A stretch of 64,000 nucleotides of DNA from Campylobacter avium LMG 24591 (GCF_002238335.1 NZ_CP022347.1:806001-870000); one strand, 5' to 3'. Shown: positions 25,662 to 35,087, counted from the first letter of the stretch. The notes: a model not told the origin generated them from the letters alone. Made by a program: numbers and translations.

Positions 25662-26483
25662 ATGCAAAATGGATATTATCAAGCCGTTGGAGGAATGGTA
25701 ACTCAGCTAAACCGAGTAGATGTTATTAGTAACAATCTAGCCAACATAAACACCAGCGGCTATAAAAAAGAAGATGTGGTAATAGCGGATTTTAAACGCA
25801 TCTTTAGAGAGGTTCAGGACGAGCTTCCTATTGAAAATCATACAAGAGATGCTTCAAGATTTGTAAATACCACCATAGACAGAGTTCCGCAGGTAAATCA
25901 TACCTATACAGACTTTAGCACAGGCACATTAAAAGCCACTAATAATCAGCTTGATTTTGCCATGACAAGAGAGGATACTTTTTATCTTGTTAAAACAAGC
26001 AATGGTGAGATAAGACTAAGCAAGGATGGGAATTTGCAGCTTGACTCTGATGGTTTTTTGGTAAATAAGCAAGGATACAGGGTTCTTAGCTCAAATTATT
26101 TTAATAATCCAGAAGATGACGGCATACAAATAGAACAGGGTGCAACTTTCATAAATGCCGATAAAGATGGCAATATAGAAGTAGATGGGGCAAATGTGGC
26201 TAGATTTTTTGTCGCTCAAGTTGATGATGTAAGAAATCTCAAAAAAGACGGCGACAATGTTTATAGAATTTATGATGATGATTTGACAAGAATTAGGGAT
26301 TTAGAAGATTCAAATTCCATAAGACAGGGATTTTCTCAAGGTTCTAATGTCAATGCTGTTTTGGAAATGACAGGACTTATCGAGGCAAACCGTATGGTTG
26401 AAATGTATCAAAAGGTGATGACTTCGCACATGGATGATCTAAATCAAGACGCCATTAATAAATTAGCGTCTGTAAATGCGTAG
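25662..26483 (+). CDS. flgG2: Flagellar rod protein FlgG2 (FlgF-like)
   Basis: A basal-body rod protein of 273 residues. The N-terminus has the rod/hook motif GGMVTQLNRVDVISNNLANINTSGYK, and the C-terminus has the matching NAVLEMTGLIEANRMVEMYQK helix; the two pair in a coiled coil in the assembled rod. The middle carries the FlgF/FlgG fold (AMTREDTFYLVKTSNGEIRLSKDGNLQ). The gene is directly under the sigma-54 promoter and 27 bases before flgG. Confidence 0.93.
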   Translation: MQNGYYQAVGGMVTQLNRVDVISNNLANINTSGYKKEDVVIADFKRIFREVQDELPIENHTRDASRFVNTTIDRVPQVNHTYTDFSTGTLKATNNQLDFAMTREDTFYLVKTSNGEIRLSKDGNLQLDSDGFLVNKQGYRVLSSNYFNNPEDDGIQIEQGATFINADKDGNIEVDGANVARFFVAQVDDVRNLKKDGDNVYRIYDDDLTRIRDLEDSNSIRQGFSQGSNVNAVLEMTGLIEANRMVEMYQKVMTSHMDDLNQDAINKLASVNA

Positions 26484-26510
26484 AATGATTAGCTTTATAA
26501 AGGAGTAAAA

Positions 26511-27302
26511 ATGTTAAGATCTTTGCATACAGCAGCTACAGGAATGATAGCTCAACAAACTCAAATAGATGTTACATCAAACAATATCTCAAATGTTAAC
26601 ACTGTAGGCTTTAAAAAATCACGTGCCGAATTTGCTGATCTTATGTATCAGGTTATGAAATATGCTGGAACTTCGACTTCAAATACCACCTTGCATCCCT
26701 CAGGCATAGAAGTAGGGCTTGGTGTGCGTCCAACAGCTGTAACTAAGATATTTTCTCCAGGCTCATATAAGGCTACAAGCACTGAGAATTTTGATGTGGC
26801 TATCGAAGGAAATGGCTTTTTTCAGGTTCAGCTTCCAGATGGTACTACAGCTTACACTAGAAATGGACAATTTACAAAGGATTCAGAAGGTAATATAGTA
26901 AATTCAGATGGATACTATCTCATACCTCAAATGACTATTCCAGAAGGTTCGCAGTATTTAAGCATAGCAAAGGATGGTACGGTTTCTGTTATGCTTCCTG
27001 GAGAAACTGAAGAAACTCAAATAGGCCAAATTGAAATAGCAAATTTCATCAACCCAGCCGGACTTCACTCAATGGGCGATAATTTATATCTTGAAACAGG
27101 AGCAAGCGGTGCGCCTACTATAGGAGTTGCAGGACAAGATGGTTTTGGAGCTATAAGACACGGTTTTGTGGAAATGAGTAACGTGCAGCTTGTTGAGGAA
27201 ATGACAGATTTAATCACAGGACAAAGAGCTTATGAAGCAGGCTCAAAGGCAATAACTACAAGCGATGAAATGCTTTCTATAGTCAATCAATTAAAAAGAT
27301 AA
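26511..27302 (+). CDS. flgG: Flagellar distal rod protein FlgG
   Basis: The distal rod protein, 263 residues. It begins MLRSLHTAATGMIAQQTQIDVTSNNISNVNTVGFKK, the FlgG signature, continues with VAIEGNGFFQVQLPDGTTAYTRNGQF and ends with VQLVEEMTDLITGQRAYEAGSKAI. AAGGAG precedes the start. Downstream is a strong terminator, so flgG2-flgG is a two-gene unit. Confidence 0.97.
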   Translation: MLRSLHTAATGMIAQQTQIDVTSNNISNVNTVGFKKSRAEFADLMYQVMKYAGTSTSNTTLHPSGIEVGLGVRPTAVTKIFSPGSYKATSTENFDVAIEGNGFFQVQLPDGTTAYTRNGQFTKDSEGNIVNSDGYYLIPQMTIPEGSQYLSIAKDGTVSVMLPGETEETQIGQIEIANFINPAGLHSMGDNLYLETGASGAPTIGVAGQDGFGAIRHGFVEMSNVQLVEEMTDLITGQRAYEAGSKAITTSDEMLSIVNQLKR

Positions 27303-27332
27303 TAAGCTAGTTTAAGGCTAGCTTATTTTTTA
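27301..27332 (+). terminator. Rho-independent terminator after flgG
   Basis: AATAAGCTAG, loop TTTAAGG, CTAGCTTATT followed by TTTTT. The 10-bp stem overlaps the flgG stop and the end of the convergent flhB-type gene, so it can also serve the opposite strand. Confidence 0.88.
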
Positions 27333-27595
27333 TTAGCCATTTGATAAATAAAGGCAAAGACTTCAGCTACAGCCTTATACATGCTTGGTGGAATTTCATC
27401 TCCTAAATCAAGCTTTGATAAAATTTCAACCAAGTCCTCATCCTCTTTTATCGGCACTCCGTGTTCTTTTGCTAGACTTATCATCTTTGCAGCACTTTCG
27501 CCCTTGCCGCTTGCTAAAATTTTAGGAGCATTATTTACTTCTTTTTTATAGCCTAAGGCCACGGCTTTTTTTCTTTTTTGCACCTCTTTAGCCAC
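27323..27595 (-). CDS. Stand-alone FlhB C-terminal domain protein (FhlB type)
   Basis: A 90-residue protein matching only the cytoplasmic C-terminal domain of FlhB, the flagellar export switch. It has VALGYKKEVNNAPKILASGKGESAAKMISLAKEHGVPI and the end LGDEIPPSMYKAVAEVFAFIY. There is no membrane part and no NPTH autocleavage motif. Such short FlhB-like proteins are known in epsilonproteobacteria and can substitute for parts of FlhB. It lies three bases after the FliK-like gene in the same operon, which suggests a shared flagellar export role. Confidence 0.88.
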   Translation of the reverse strand: MAKEVQKRKKAVALGYKKEVNNAPKILASGKGESAAKMISLAKEHGVPIKEDEDLVEILSKLDLGDEIPPSMYKAVAEVFAFIYQMANKK

Positions 27596-27598
27596 TAC

Positions 27599-30013
27599 CT
27601 AAGCCTTTTTATCTATACCCATTTCAAAGTCATAGGCACGGTTTTTAACGCTTATCGTGTCAAATTTAGAGCGGATTATATCTCCTACAAAGAAATTTGA
27701 GCTTAACAGTCCTACTTTATTTAAGGCTCTTTTTAGTTCGTGAGCATTTTCGTATATGGTTTTTCTAAATTCTTTGTTTTCAGCCATGATATTGATATCT
27801 ATGTATTTTTCATTGTTTAAGGAAATTAACACATCGAGTTCGCCAAGCTTTGCGAAATTTAGCTTAATTTGAGCAAAATATTTATCCTTTTTTCCTCTTT
27901 TAAATATAACCTTAGATTCGTTTAAATCCTCCCAGAAAAATGGTATGTGCGTGTTTATAGAATCATTTGCTAAGGATAGTAGCTGGTTGATTTCAATTTG
28001 TGCTAAAAGGCGGTTTGCTTGATTTGCCACAGCTTCGTTATCATTTGCTTTTGCTAGGCTTGCTGTTTGAAGCAGGGTGGATTTTATATCGTTTCTTAGT
28101 TCGTTTGCTATGTCATCGTTATTTTTAACTGTAATTTTTGCTAGGTCTTTCACCGCTTCTTTGATTTTATGTTCTATATTTTTGATGTCGTTAATGTTTA
28201 GCTTTGCCTCAAAAGAGCTAGAATCAAGCTGCTTTAAGCCCTCATTTACTCTTTTTATGAGCTTGTTTATATCTTGATTTAAATTTTCAAGCTCTTTCAT
28301 TTGCATTTTTTCATTTGCAAATATGAGATTTTTAACCGTTTCTTGCTTTTGCTGAATTTGTTGTTGCGGATTTTGGCTTGTTTCTTTTGCTGTATTTTGA
28401 CTTTGTGAATTTGCTTTCAAGTCCTTATTTTGCACCGCCTCATCATCTTTGACATTAACATTATCAGTTTTTATGCTATCTTTTTTTATATCATCTTTAA
28501 CATCGTTTAAATTTGCGGTGTTTTTGCTTTTATTTTCATCTAATTTTATTTCTTTGTCATTTTTTGTGCTTGTTTTATTGTCTTGTTGCTTTTCATCTAA
28601 AATTTCTTCTTTACTCTCTTTTGAAATTTCTTCTTTATTTTCTTTTGAAACCTCTTGTTTGCTTTCCTCTACATCTACTGCTTCTTTATTTTCACTCTGT
28701 TTTATTTGCTCTTCTTCTTTTACGTCTGTGTTTTCTATCTTTGTTTGTGAATTTTTATCTGTATTGTTATCATCATTTTTAAGCTCATTAGCTTCTACTT
28801 TAGTGCTTTTTTGCAAGTTTTTGTTGGAATTTTCTTTTATATCAACTTCTTTATCAGCTTCTATCTTATCCTTTGTTGTCTCTATTTTTTCATCTTTAAG
28901 TTCATTTTTTAAAATACTGTCATTTTTTGCTTCAACACTGCTTGGTTCTAGCTTTTGGCTTGTTTTATTATCGTTATTTGTGTTTTTGCTAAAAAATGGA
29001 TTTGTGTGTTCTTTTTCTTGAGTTTTTATATTAACCGTGTTTATTTGTGGCGTATTGTTATTTGAGGGATTTTTGTTTTGGGGCGTAGGGTTTAAGATGT
29101 TTTTTAAATTTTCTTTTAGGCTTAAAAAAGACTGATTTAAATTCTTTAAAAAACTTGTGTCCTTTAAGGCCAAATTTTCTAATTTATTTATCTCCGCTTT
29201 TAATTTTGGTTCTAATTTGTTCAAGTCAGTTAAAATTTTACTTGCTAAATTTTGTATCTTTTCTTGGGCAAGGCTTGGATTTTTGCTTATGTATTTTTTG
29301 AAATTTTCAAGCTTTGAGCCAAGCTCTAGCAAGGCTTTAAAAGAGCTATTTTTAATGACTTCTTTATTTATATTTTGCTCATTTTGTATGATATTTTTTA
29401 ATTCGCTTAAAGAAGATTTAGGGTCTAGCTCTTTATTTGCTAAGGCTATTATTTCATTAGCTATCTTATCACTACTTACGGATTTAATGGCATTTACAAG
29501 GCTATGAAAGCTTTTTGGTAAAAGCTCAGGGCTTAAAGCGTCTTTTAATTTCGCCTCAAAAAATACGCCCGAGTTTTTAAAAAGCATTGCTAGATTGCTA
29601 GTTTTAGTCTCGCTTGCAGGTTTTAAAATTTGCTCTAGCTTTACTAAAACATCCTTAAAAATATCGCTTTTTTGCATTTCGCTTGCTAAAAATTTAAGCT
29701 CATTGCTAAAATTTGGTGCGAAATTTAAGGCAGAGCCTTGCTTTATGAATTTATCGCTAGTAGAACCTTGCGAGTGAAGTTGGTCTAGAAATTTATTAAT
29801 TAAACTTTTTAGCTTTAAATTAAGCTCTTGCGTGTCGTTAAGCGGGAGTTGAGAAGGGTTTGTGCCCTGTTGTATTAGGCCTAAATTTTTTTTTAGTGCA
29901 AGAGCTAGGGCATCTTTGGTGTTATCGCTTTGGTTTTGCTTGCCAACAACATCCTTTAAATCCGTTTTGTTCGAGCTTACATTTATGCTGTTTCTTACTT
30001 GAGTATTAATCAT
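27599..30013 (-). CDS. FliK-like large low-complexity protein
   Basis: An 804-residue protein in three parts: a helical N-terminal region (1-310), a K/E/N/D-rich low-complexity region (about 310-560), and a C-terminal domain ending FAKLGELDVLISLNNEKYIDINIMAENKEFRKTIYENAHELKRALNKVGL. That domain has the general form of the hook-length control (FliK) C-terminus: a beta strand pair then a helix. The stand-alone FlhB domain gene immediately downstream supports the link, because FliK acts on FlhB. Campylobacter has another annotated fliK, so this may be a second, divergent member. Overlaps the MFS gene by eight bases. Confidence 0.72.
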   Translation of the reverse strand: MINTQVRNSINVSSNKTDLKDVVGKQNQSDNTKDALALALKKNLGLIQQGTNPSQLPLNDTQELNLKLKSLINKFLDQLHSQGSTSDKFIKQGSALNFAPNFSNELKFLASEMQKSDIFKDVLVKLEQILKPASETKTSNLAMLFKNSGVFFEAKLKDALSPELLPKSFHSLVNAIKSVSSDKIANEIIALANKELDPKSSLSELKNIIQNEQNINKEVIKNSSFKALLELGSKLENFKKYISKNPSLAQEKIQNLASKILTDLNKLEPKLKAEINKLENLALKDTSFLKNLNQSFLSLKENLKNILNPTPQNKNPSNNNTPQINTVNIKTQEKEHTNPFFSKNTNNDNKTSQKLEPSSVEAKNDSILKNELKDEKIETTKDKIEADKEVDIKENSNKNLQKSTKVEANELKNDDNNTDKNSQTKIENTDVKEEEQIKQSENKEAVDVEESKQEVSKENKEEISKESKEEILDEKQQDNKTSTKNDKEIKLDENKSKNTANLNDVKDDIKKDSIKTDNVNVKDDEAVQNKDLKANSQSQNTAKETSQNPQQQIQQKQETVKNLIFANEKMQMKELENLNQDINKLIKRVNEGLKQLDSSSFEAKLNINDIKNIEHKIKEAVKDLAKITVKNNDDIANELRNDIKSTLLQTASLAKANDNEAVANQANRLLAQIEINQLLSLANDSINTHIPFFWEDLNESKVIFKRGKKDKYFAQIKLNFAKLGELDVLISLNNEKYIDINIMAENKEFRKTIYENAHELKRALNKVGLLSSNFFVGDIIRSKFDTISVKNRAYDFEMGIDKKA

Positions 30014-31187
30014 CGTAAATCACCATATTGCCCGGATTTCGTTTATATCTTCCCCTTTGTATGTTTGGTTTTCCTATGGCAAAGAGTATTAAAAAGACTA
30101 AACATGCAGTATAGAACCACACAAAGCCCATGTGGCCGAATTTTTGCATTAAAAAGCCAAGTATCAAAGGAGAGAATAAAGAGGAAAGATAATAGCAAAA
30201 AAGCACAGCCCTGCCGACTTCAACAGTCAAAGACTTATCCTCTAGCATGTCATTGGCTCTAGCCAAGGCCAAAGCATAAAGACAGGTTAAAGTTCCTAAC
30301 AAAAAGGCAAAAACGCACTGCAAATATATATTCATATCAAAAAATAAAAACAAGAGCATAACAGCAAGAGAAATGCTAGCACAAAGTATAATGGTAAATT
30401 TCCTACCCATTTTATCAGAAATTGTGCCTATTAAAAACTGAGACAAAAAGCCACCAAGCACAACGCTAAACATAAAGTAAGAAACTTCCTTAGCGCCGTA
30501 TCCCTGAAGAAGTATAAAAAGCGAGGACATGGAAAAAAAGCCATTTAAAAGCATGCCAGCTATTATGCTAGTTACTAAGGCCAAAGGAACTAGGGTGTAT
30601 ATTTTTGGCAGGGAAATTTTGCTTGCTTTTGGTTGTTGCGGTTGTTTTATGCGGATTAGATTAAGAGGTAAAGATGAAAACATAATCAAACAAGCACTTA
30701 TAGCAAAGATAGTGGCATTATCAAAATTCACGCCAATTAGCAAAACACCTATACCAAAGGAGAAATAAAACACAGTTTCGTAAAAGCCAAGCACTGTTGA
30801 ACGAACGGTATTTTTAGCCTTTTCATTTAGCCAAGATTCTATTAGCATAAGCAAGGCGCAGTAACAAAAGCCTAAGATAAAGCGAAGCACAGACCAAAAA
30901 ATTACATTATAGCTTAGCGAGTGCAAGATTATACAGATTGAAAATAAGGAGGTAAAAACACCAAAAGCTCTGATATGGCCTATCTTTGAGATTATTTTAT
31001 GAGCTGATATGGTGCCAAGCAAAGCCCCAAAGTAAAAGCAAGAATTCACAAGCCCTATACCAAAAGAACTCATCCCACTTTCTTTTAGTATAACACCAAC
31101 AGAGCTTATTATCAATGAATTTCCAACAAAAAGAAACGCCATTGATATGAATAAAGAAGACATTGAAAATAAAATTCTCTTAATCAT
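30006..31187 (-). CDS. MFS transporter
   Basis: A 393-residue major facilitator superfamily protein with about 12 hydrophobic helices. The loop between helices 2 and 3 has the family motif KIISKIGHIRAFG, repeated in the second half as GTISDKMGRKF. The substrate is not evident; the drug/sugar phosphate subfamily look is non-specific. It is the first of three overlapping or adjacent minus-strand genes with the FliK-like and FlhB-type genes. Confidence 0.85.
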   Translation of the reverse strand: MIKRILFSMSSLFISMAFLFVGNSLIISSVGVILKESGMSSFGIGLVNSCFYFGALLGTISAHKIISKIGHIRAFGVFTSLFSICIILHSLSYNVIFWSVLRFILGFCYCALLMLIESWLNEKAKNTVRSTVLGFYETVFYFSFGIGVLLIGVNFDNATIFAISACLIMFSSLPLNLIRIKQPQQPKASKISLPKIYTLVPLALVTSIIAGMLLNGFFSMSSLFILLQGYGAKEVSYFMFSVVLGGFLSQFLIGTISDKMGRKFTIILCASISLAVMLLFLFFDMNIYLQCVFAFLLGTLTCLYALALARANDMLEDKSLTVEVGRAVLFCYYLSSLFSPLILGFLMQKFGHMGFVWFYTACLVFLILFAIGKPNIQRGRYKRNPGNMVIYDD

Positions 31188-31206
31188 CGCTTTTTCTCTT
31201 AACAGT

Positions 31207-31689
31207 TTATCTTACTCTTTTTACAGTAAGTACAAGAACACTAAGCGGCAAAATAGCAACTCCAAGCAAGAACGCACCTACTACCAAATATCCATTCTTA
31301 TTTAAAAACAAAAACAATAATACCAAAAAAACATAAGACAAGATTTTAGAAATGCTAAAAAACCAAACCATATATTTTATCTTTTCTTTTGAATTTGGCC
31401 TTAAATCGTCATTTTTTACATAAAATTTTACAAAGATAGGATTTTTTTTAATCTTTTTTAGTTCAAAAAGTGGCTCTTTTAAAGTTGCTTTTATATCATG
31501 GCTTTTGGATGTGATATTTTTTTCGTATGATTTAAAGGATAAAAATATTATCAAAAAGCTTGCTATGAAGGCGAGCTCAAAGCTTAAAATGATATTTAAG
31601 AAGCTATTTTTAAAGAAAAATAAACACAGTGATAATAAGCATAAATTCACGCACGCAATCACTAGGTAAAATTCTTTTTTATCATACAT
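31207..31689 (-). CDS. Small integral membrane protein, function unknown
   Basis: A 160-residue protein with four predicted membrane helices (about 6-25, 32-53, 108-130 and 135-157) and a basic cytoplasmic loop between the second and third. The start at 31689 is chosen because AAGGA lies seven bases upstream. It precedes the MFS gene by 19 bases and is probably co-transcribed. A similar membrane protein next to this MFS gene is, from memory, conserved in C. jejuni. No function can be assigned. Confidence 0.75.
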   Translation of the reverse strand: MYDKKEFYLVIACVNLCLLSLCLFFFKNSFLNIILSFELAFIASFLIIFLSFKSYEKNITSKSHDIKATLKEPLFELKKIKKNPIFVKFYVKNDDLRPNSKEKIKYMVWFFSISKILSYVFLVLLFLFLNKNGYLVVGAFLLGVAILPLSVLVLTVKRVR

Positions 31690-31755
31690 TTTAAAATCCT
31701 TTGCCAGCATTCTAGCACATATATTTTAATTTTATATTTGTTTTGATTTATTTGC

Positions 31756-31761
31756 TATAAT
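31756..31761 (+). promoter_or_regulatory. -10 box of the MATE operon
   Basis: TATAAT within TTTGCTATAATGAA, 24 bases before the MATE start, with GAAAGGA between. A T-rich stretch precedes it, as in typical Campylobacter sigma-70 promoters. Confidence 0.65.
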
Positions 31762-31784
31762 GAACGGTTTTTGAAAGGAAATTT

Positions 31785-33101
31785 ATGGCTACTAAGCAGC
31801 TATCTTTACACAAGCTTACAATACCCATTTTTTTAGAGATGTTGCTAAGGTATTTAACAATCATCATAAATACATACATGGTCACGCAGTATTCAAACTA
31901 CTTAGTCGGTGCCATGGGTGCTGGCAATCAAATCATAGGCATATTTTTTACAATTTTTAGCTTTCTAAGCGTTGGCTGTAGCATAGTTATCGCCCAGGCC
32001 ATCGGTGCAAGAGATAGTGTTTTGGCCAAAAAAGCTATACATCAAAGCTTGTTTTTTAATGCTATTTTAGGCCTTATTTGTGCTGTATTTATATTTTTGT
32101 GCGGGGATTTTTTACTAGAACTTATGAATATACCAAAAGAGCTTTTAGCCCATAGTAAAATTTACTTGCATTTGCTGGCCATTTGTCTGTTTTTTGACGC
32201 CATAGCCATAGTTTTAGCAGCTATTATAAGGGTTTATAATCTTGTGTATTGGGTTATGATAGCTTCATTTACCATGGATCTTGTCGTTGTGAGTGTGAAT
32301 TATTATGTACTAAACTACACCAATTTAGAGCTTTTTGGAGTAGGTGTAGCAAATATCATATCAAGATTTTTTGCCATAAGCATACTGCTTTTTGTGTTTT
32401 TCTTTAAGTTAAAGGTTAAAATAGATTTTAAAGAATTGCTAAGGCTTGACACTTCTGTGCTTAAGAAAATTTTAGGCGTGGGTGTTTTTTCTGCCGGTGA
32501 AAATTTGATTTGGGTGGTGCAGTACGCCATAGCCTTTTCTTTCGTTGCCTCTTTGGGTCCCGCAAATTTAAGCGTTCAAACTGTTTATTTTCAAATTTCT
32601 ATGTTTGTAATGCTAACAGGACAGGCAATTAGCGTAGCAAATGAGATAATCATAGGCAAATTAGTAGGGGCAAATTTCTTAAATGTCGCTTACAAGCACA
32701 CTTGGAGGGCTTTTTATTTTTCTATCCTTGTAACCTTGTTTGTTGTTGTGTGTTTTTATATTTTTCAAGATTTTATTATGAATATCTTAAATTTAGGCCA
32801 AGAATTTAAGGACATAATGAAGCCTTTGTTTTTGCTTTCTATATTTTTAGAAGTGTCAAGAACATTTAACATAGTCATGGTAAATTCCTTGCGTGCAAGC
32901 GGGGATGCTAGGTTTCCATTTTTAAGTGCTTGTGTTTTTATGTTAGGCGTGTCGCTGCCTGTTGCTTATGTTTTGTGTTTTTATTTTTCGCTTGGAATTT
33001 TGGGTGTTTGGATAGGGTTTTTGTGTGATGAATTTTTTAGAGGGCTTACTAATGCTTTTAGGTGGAAGAGTAGGAAATGGCAAGGAAAATCTTTGGTTTA
33101 G
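31785..33101 (+). CDS. MATE family efflux transporter
   Basis: A multidrug and toxin extrusion family antiporter, 438 residues and about 12 helices. It shows the two-lobed MATE pattern: MVTQYSNYLVGAMGAGNQIIGIFFTIFSFLSVGCSIVIAQ in the first half, and LGPANLSVQTVYFQISMFVMLTGQAISVANEIIIGKLVG in the second. The family exports cationic drugs with Na+ or H+. The substrate here is unknown. It overlaps the next gene by 25 bases. Confidence 0.92.
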   Translation: MATKQLSLHKLTIPIFLEMLLRYLTIIINTYMVTQYSNYLVGAMGAGNQIIGIFFTIFSFLSVGCSIVIAQAIGARDSVLAKKAIHQSLFFNAILGLICAVFIFLCGDFLLELMNIPKELLAHSKIYLHLLAICLFFDAIAIVLAAIIRVYNLVYWVMIASFTMDLVVVSVNYYVLNYTNLELFGVGVANIISRFFAISILLFVFFFKLKVKIDFKELLRLDTSVLKKILGVGVFSAGENLIWVVQYAIAFSFVASLGPANLSVQTVYFQISMFVMLTGQAISVANEIIIGKLVGANFLNVAYKHTWRAFYFSILVTLFVVVCFYIFQDFIMNILNLGQEFKDIMKPLFLLSIFLEVSRTFNIVMVNSLRASGDARFPFLSACVFMLGVSLPVAYVLCFYFSLGILGVWIGFLCDEFFRGLTNAFRWKSRKWQGKSLV

Positions 33102-33730
33102 AAGAGCTTAGATATAAAAATTTCAGCATACTAAAAGAATACAAGAAAGTAAAATATCTAAGATTAAAAATTGATAAAAACTTAAATTTAAAGCTAACAG
33201 TGCCTTTTACTTGCTTGGATGATGATGTGAAGTTATTTTTAGACAAACACTACAAATGGCTTTGCGAGAAATACGAACTTTTAAGAAAGGCAAAAGAGCA
33301 GGATACATCAAGGGTATTTTTTCTAGGCAAGGCTTATAAATTATGCTTTGATGAAAATATAAGCAAAAGTAAGGTGCATAAAGGCATGATACTTAGTAAA
33401 AATCAGCAAGAATACGAGCTTTTTTTACGAAAGAGTGCTGAGAAAATTTTTGGCTTTTATATAAAAAAATGGCAAGATAAATTTCCAAGACAGATAAAAA
33501 AAGTTAAGATAAAAAAGATGAAAACGCGTTGGGGTTCTTGCAATCACTCAAAAGCTTACATAAACTTAAATTTAAACCTCTTATCAAAAAGCTTAAAAGC
33601 TATAGAATATGTCATCTTGCACGAGCTAAACCACCTAAAATTTCCTCACCATCAAAGAGAATTTTACGAGAATTTGCAAAAACTTATGCCTGATTTTCGC
33701 CAAAGAGAGCTTGAATTTAAGCTTCGTTAA
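33077..33730 (+). CDS. YgjP-type metallopeptidase-like protein
   Basis: A 217-residue protein of the YgjP/DUF45 family. It contains the zinc motif LHELNHL at about residues 180-186, with a downstream histidine in FPHHQREF, and the conserved MKTRWGSCNHSKAYINLNL block before it. The ATG at 33077 lies inside the end of the MATE gene with GGAAG upstream. The family's physiological substrate is not established. Confidence 0.88.
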   Translation: MARKIFGLEELRYKNFSILKEYKKVKYLRLKIDKNLNLKLTVPFTCLDDDVKLFLDKHYKWLCEKYELLRKAKEQDTSRVFFLGKAYKLCFDENISKSKVHKGMILSKNQQEYELFLRKSAEKIFGFYIKKWQDKFPRQIKKVKIKKMKTRWGSCNHSKAYINLNLNLLSKSLKAIEYVILHELNHLKFPHHQREFYENLQKLMPDFRQRELEFKLR

Positions 33731-33776
33731 TATTTTACAAATAAAATCAACACAAATTATTATCTCAAGGACGGTT

Positions 33777-34271
33777 ATGAGAGCTGTAAATTTACTGCTT
33801 TTAGCCTCTGTAATAGGCATAGAGCTTTTCATAGGTATAGTTGTAACATCTTATATATTCTACCCGCCAAGTGGTCTTGATGGCGAAATTTTGCTTGATA
33901 GGTTTGAAAGTGGGCTGATAATGACGCAAATATTTCTTAAATTTGCTTATTTTTTGCTTTTTGTATCCTTTGTAAATGCCGTTTATGAGAGCTTTTCTAA
34001 GGATAAGAAGTTAAAAATTTTAAAAATTATACTTTCTGTGATAATTTTGGCACTATCTTTGCTTTTCTTATTTTATTACACCTTGCCTATGCTTGATTTT
34101 CAAGTGCAGGTGATGAGTAAGGAACTAGATATATCTTACTTTGCTAGCGAGGATTTTGCTTCCTTTCATAAACAAAGTGAGTTGCTTGCTAAAATTTTGG
34201 TTATTTTTCAAGCTATATTGTTCTTTTTAAGTTTCAAAACAGCTGACAAAGCATATAATGATAAAAGTTAG
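33777..34271 (+). CDS. DUF4149-like four-helix membrane protein
   Basis: A 164-residue membrane protein with four hydrophobic segments. The pattern resembles DUF4149/TMEM205 proteins (IGIVVTSYIFYPPS, then RFESGLIMTQIFLKF). The frame is open from 33711, but the ATG at 33777 is chosen because AAGGA sits five bases upstream and the helix then begins at residue 3. It follows the metallopeptidase gene by 46 bases. Function unknown. Confidence 0.75.
   Translation: MRAVNLLLLASVIGIELFIGIVVTSYIFYPPSGLDGEILLDRFESGLIMTQIFLKFAYFLLFVSFVNAVYESFSKDKKLKILKIILSVIILALSLLFLFYYTLPMLDFQVQVMSKELDISYFASEDFASFHKQSELLAKILVIFQAILFFLSFKTADKAYNDKS
34254..34259 (+). promoter_or_regulatory. Putative -10 box of flaC
   Basis: TATAAT in GCATATAATGAT, 26 bases before the flaC ATG, inside the 3' end of the preceding gene. 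A TAAGTTTC at 34228-34235 lies 18 bases upstream and loosely resembles a sigma-28 -35 box, but the -10 fits sigma-70 better. Confidence 0.45.
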
Positions 34272-34285
34272 ATAAGGGGGTTAAT

Positions 34286-35038
34286 ATGACTATAAATAAC
34301 AATCCGCAAGGAATTTCTCAGGCGAACTACCTAAACGACGCTAAGAAAACTAGTGATACAGCACTAGACCGCATAGCTGCTATGCGTGCTATAGATGGAA
34401 AAGACGGAGCAAATTTGGCTATAGCAGATTCTTTAATGTCGCAATATAGCACTGTAGATCAGGGCATAGCAAATTCTTATGATGCGATAGCTGTTTTGCA
34501 AATTGCTGATTCTAGTTTAAACCGCATAAATGAAAGTGCTGACAGGCTAAGTGAGCTTTCTGTCCGCTCTAATAACGCTGCACTAAGCGATAACCAAAGA
34601 GCTATGCTAAATACCGAAGCACAAAGAGTTATAACATCTATAAACGACGCTTTTAATAATACTCAGTATAATGGCAAAAATGTGTTTCAGTCTATGGAAT
34701 TTGTGGTTGGTTCAGGAGTGGAGCAGACCAATTTAAATCCTATAAACACAAGCGAATTAAGCCTTGATAATACAGACGCCATACAAAGATTTTCAGAGGA
34801 TGTGTCAAGATTAAGAGCTGATATAGGTGCTGGGATAAATGCCATTTATAGCAATATGAACGCAAGTATGGAAAATAGCGTAAATTTAAAAGACGCTGAA
34901 AACAGGCTTTTAAATAATGATATGGCAGTAAATGTAAATCAACTAAACGAAGGCTTTTTAAAGCAAAATTCAGCCTCTTTTATGATGGCTCATCAAAACA
35001 ATATTTTACAAACCAAAATCGCCTCACTTTTAAACTAA
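34286..35038 (+). CDS. flaC: FlaC-type flagellin
   Basis: A 250-residue flagellin homologue with conserved N- and C-terminal helices (AIADSLMSQYSTVDQGIANSYDAIAVLQIAD, then LSELSVRSNNAALSDNQRAML, and a helical C-terminus) but almost no central variable domain. This matches FlaC of C. jejuni, a secreted flagellin-like protein that is not a main filament subunit and has been reported to modulate host TLR5 signalling. GGGGG precedes the ATG by 8 bases. Confidence 0.9.
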   Translation: MTINNNPQGISQANYLNDAKKTSDTALDRIAAMRAIDGKDGANLAIADSLMSQYSTVDQGIANSYDAIAVLQIADSSLNRINESADRLSELSVRSNNAALSDNQRAMLNTEAQRVITSINDAFNNTQYNGKNVFQSMEFVVGSGVEQTNLNPINTSELSLDNTDAIQRFSEDVSRLRADIGAGINAIYSNMNASMENSVNLKDAENRLLNNDMAVNVNQLNEGFLKQNSASFMMAHQNNILQTKIASLLN

Positions 35039-35043
35039 ACTTA

Positions 35044-35070
35044 CAAGCATTAGATACTTTCTAATGCTTG
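35044..35070 (+). terminator. Hairpin after flaC
   Basis: CAAGCATTAGA, loop TACTT, TCTAATGCTTG: a perfect 11-bp stem starting five bases after the flaC stop. It is followed by CCCCAAAAGG, not a T run, so it may protect the 3' end or partly attenuate the next gene rather than terminate fully. Confidence 0.6.
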
Positions 35071-35087
35071 CCCCAAAAGGATGTAAA

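Noticed and set aside
28449-29021. 190-residue frame on the + strand opposite the FliK-like gene
   Set aside because: It mirrors the low-complexity K/E/N region of the real gene, giving a Ser/Phe/Leu-rich artefact without a ribosome site or plausible fold.
34221-34260. Sigma-28 promoter for flaC
   Set aside because: A TAAGTTTC is present, but no CGATAT-type -10 follows at the right distance; a TATAAT fits better.
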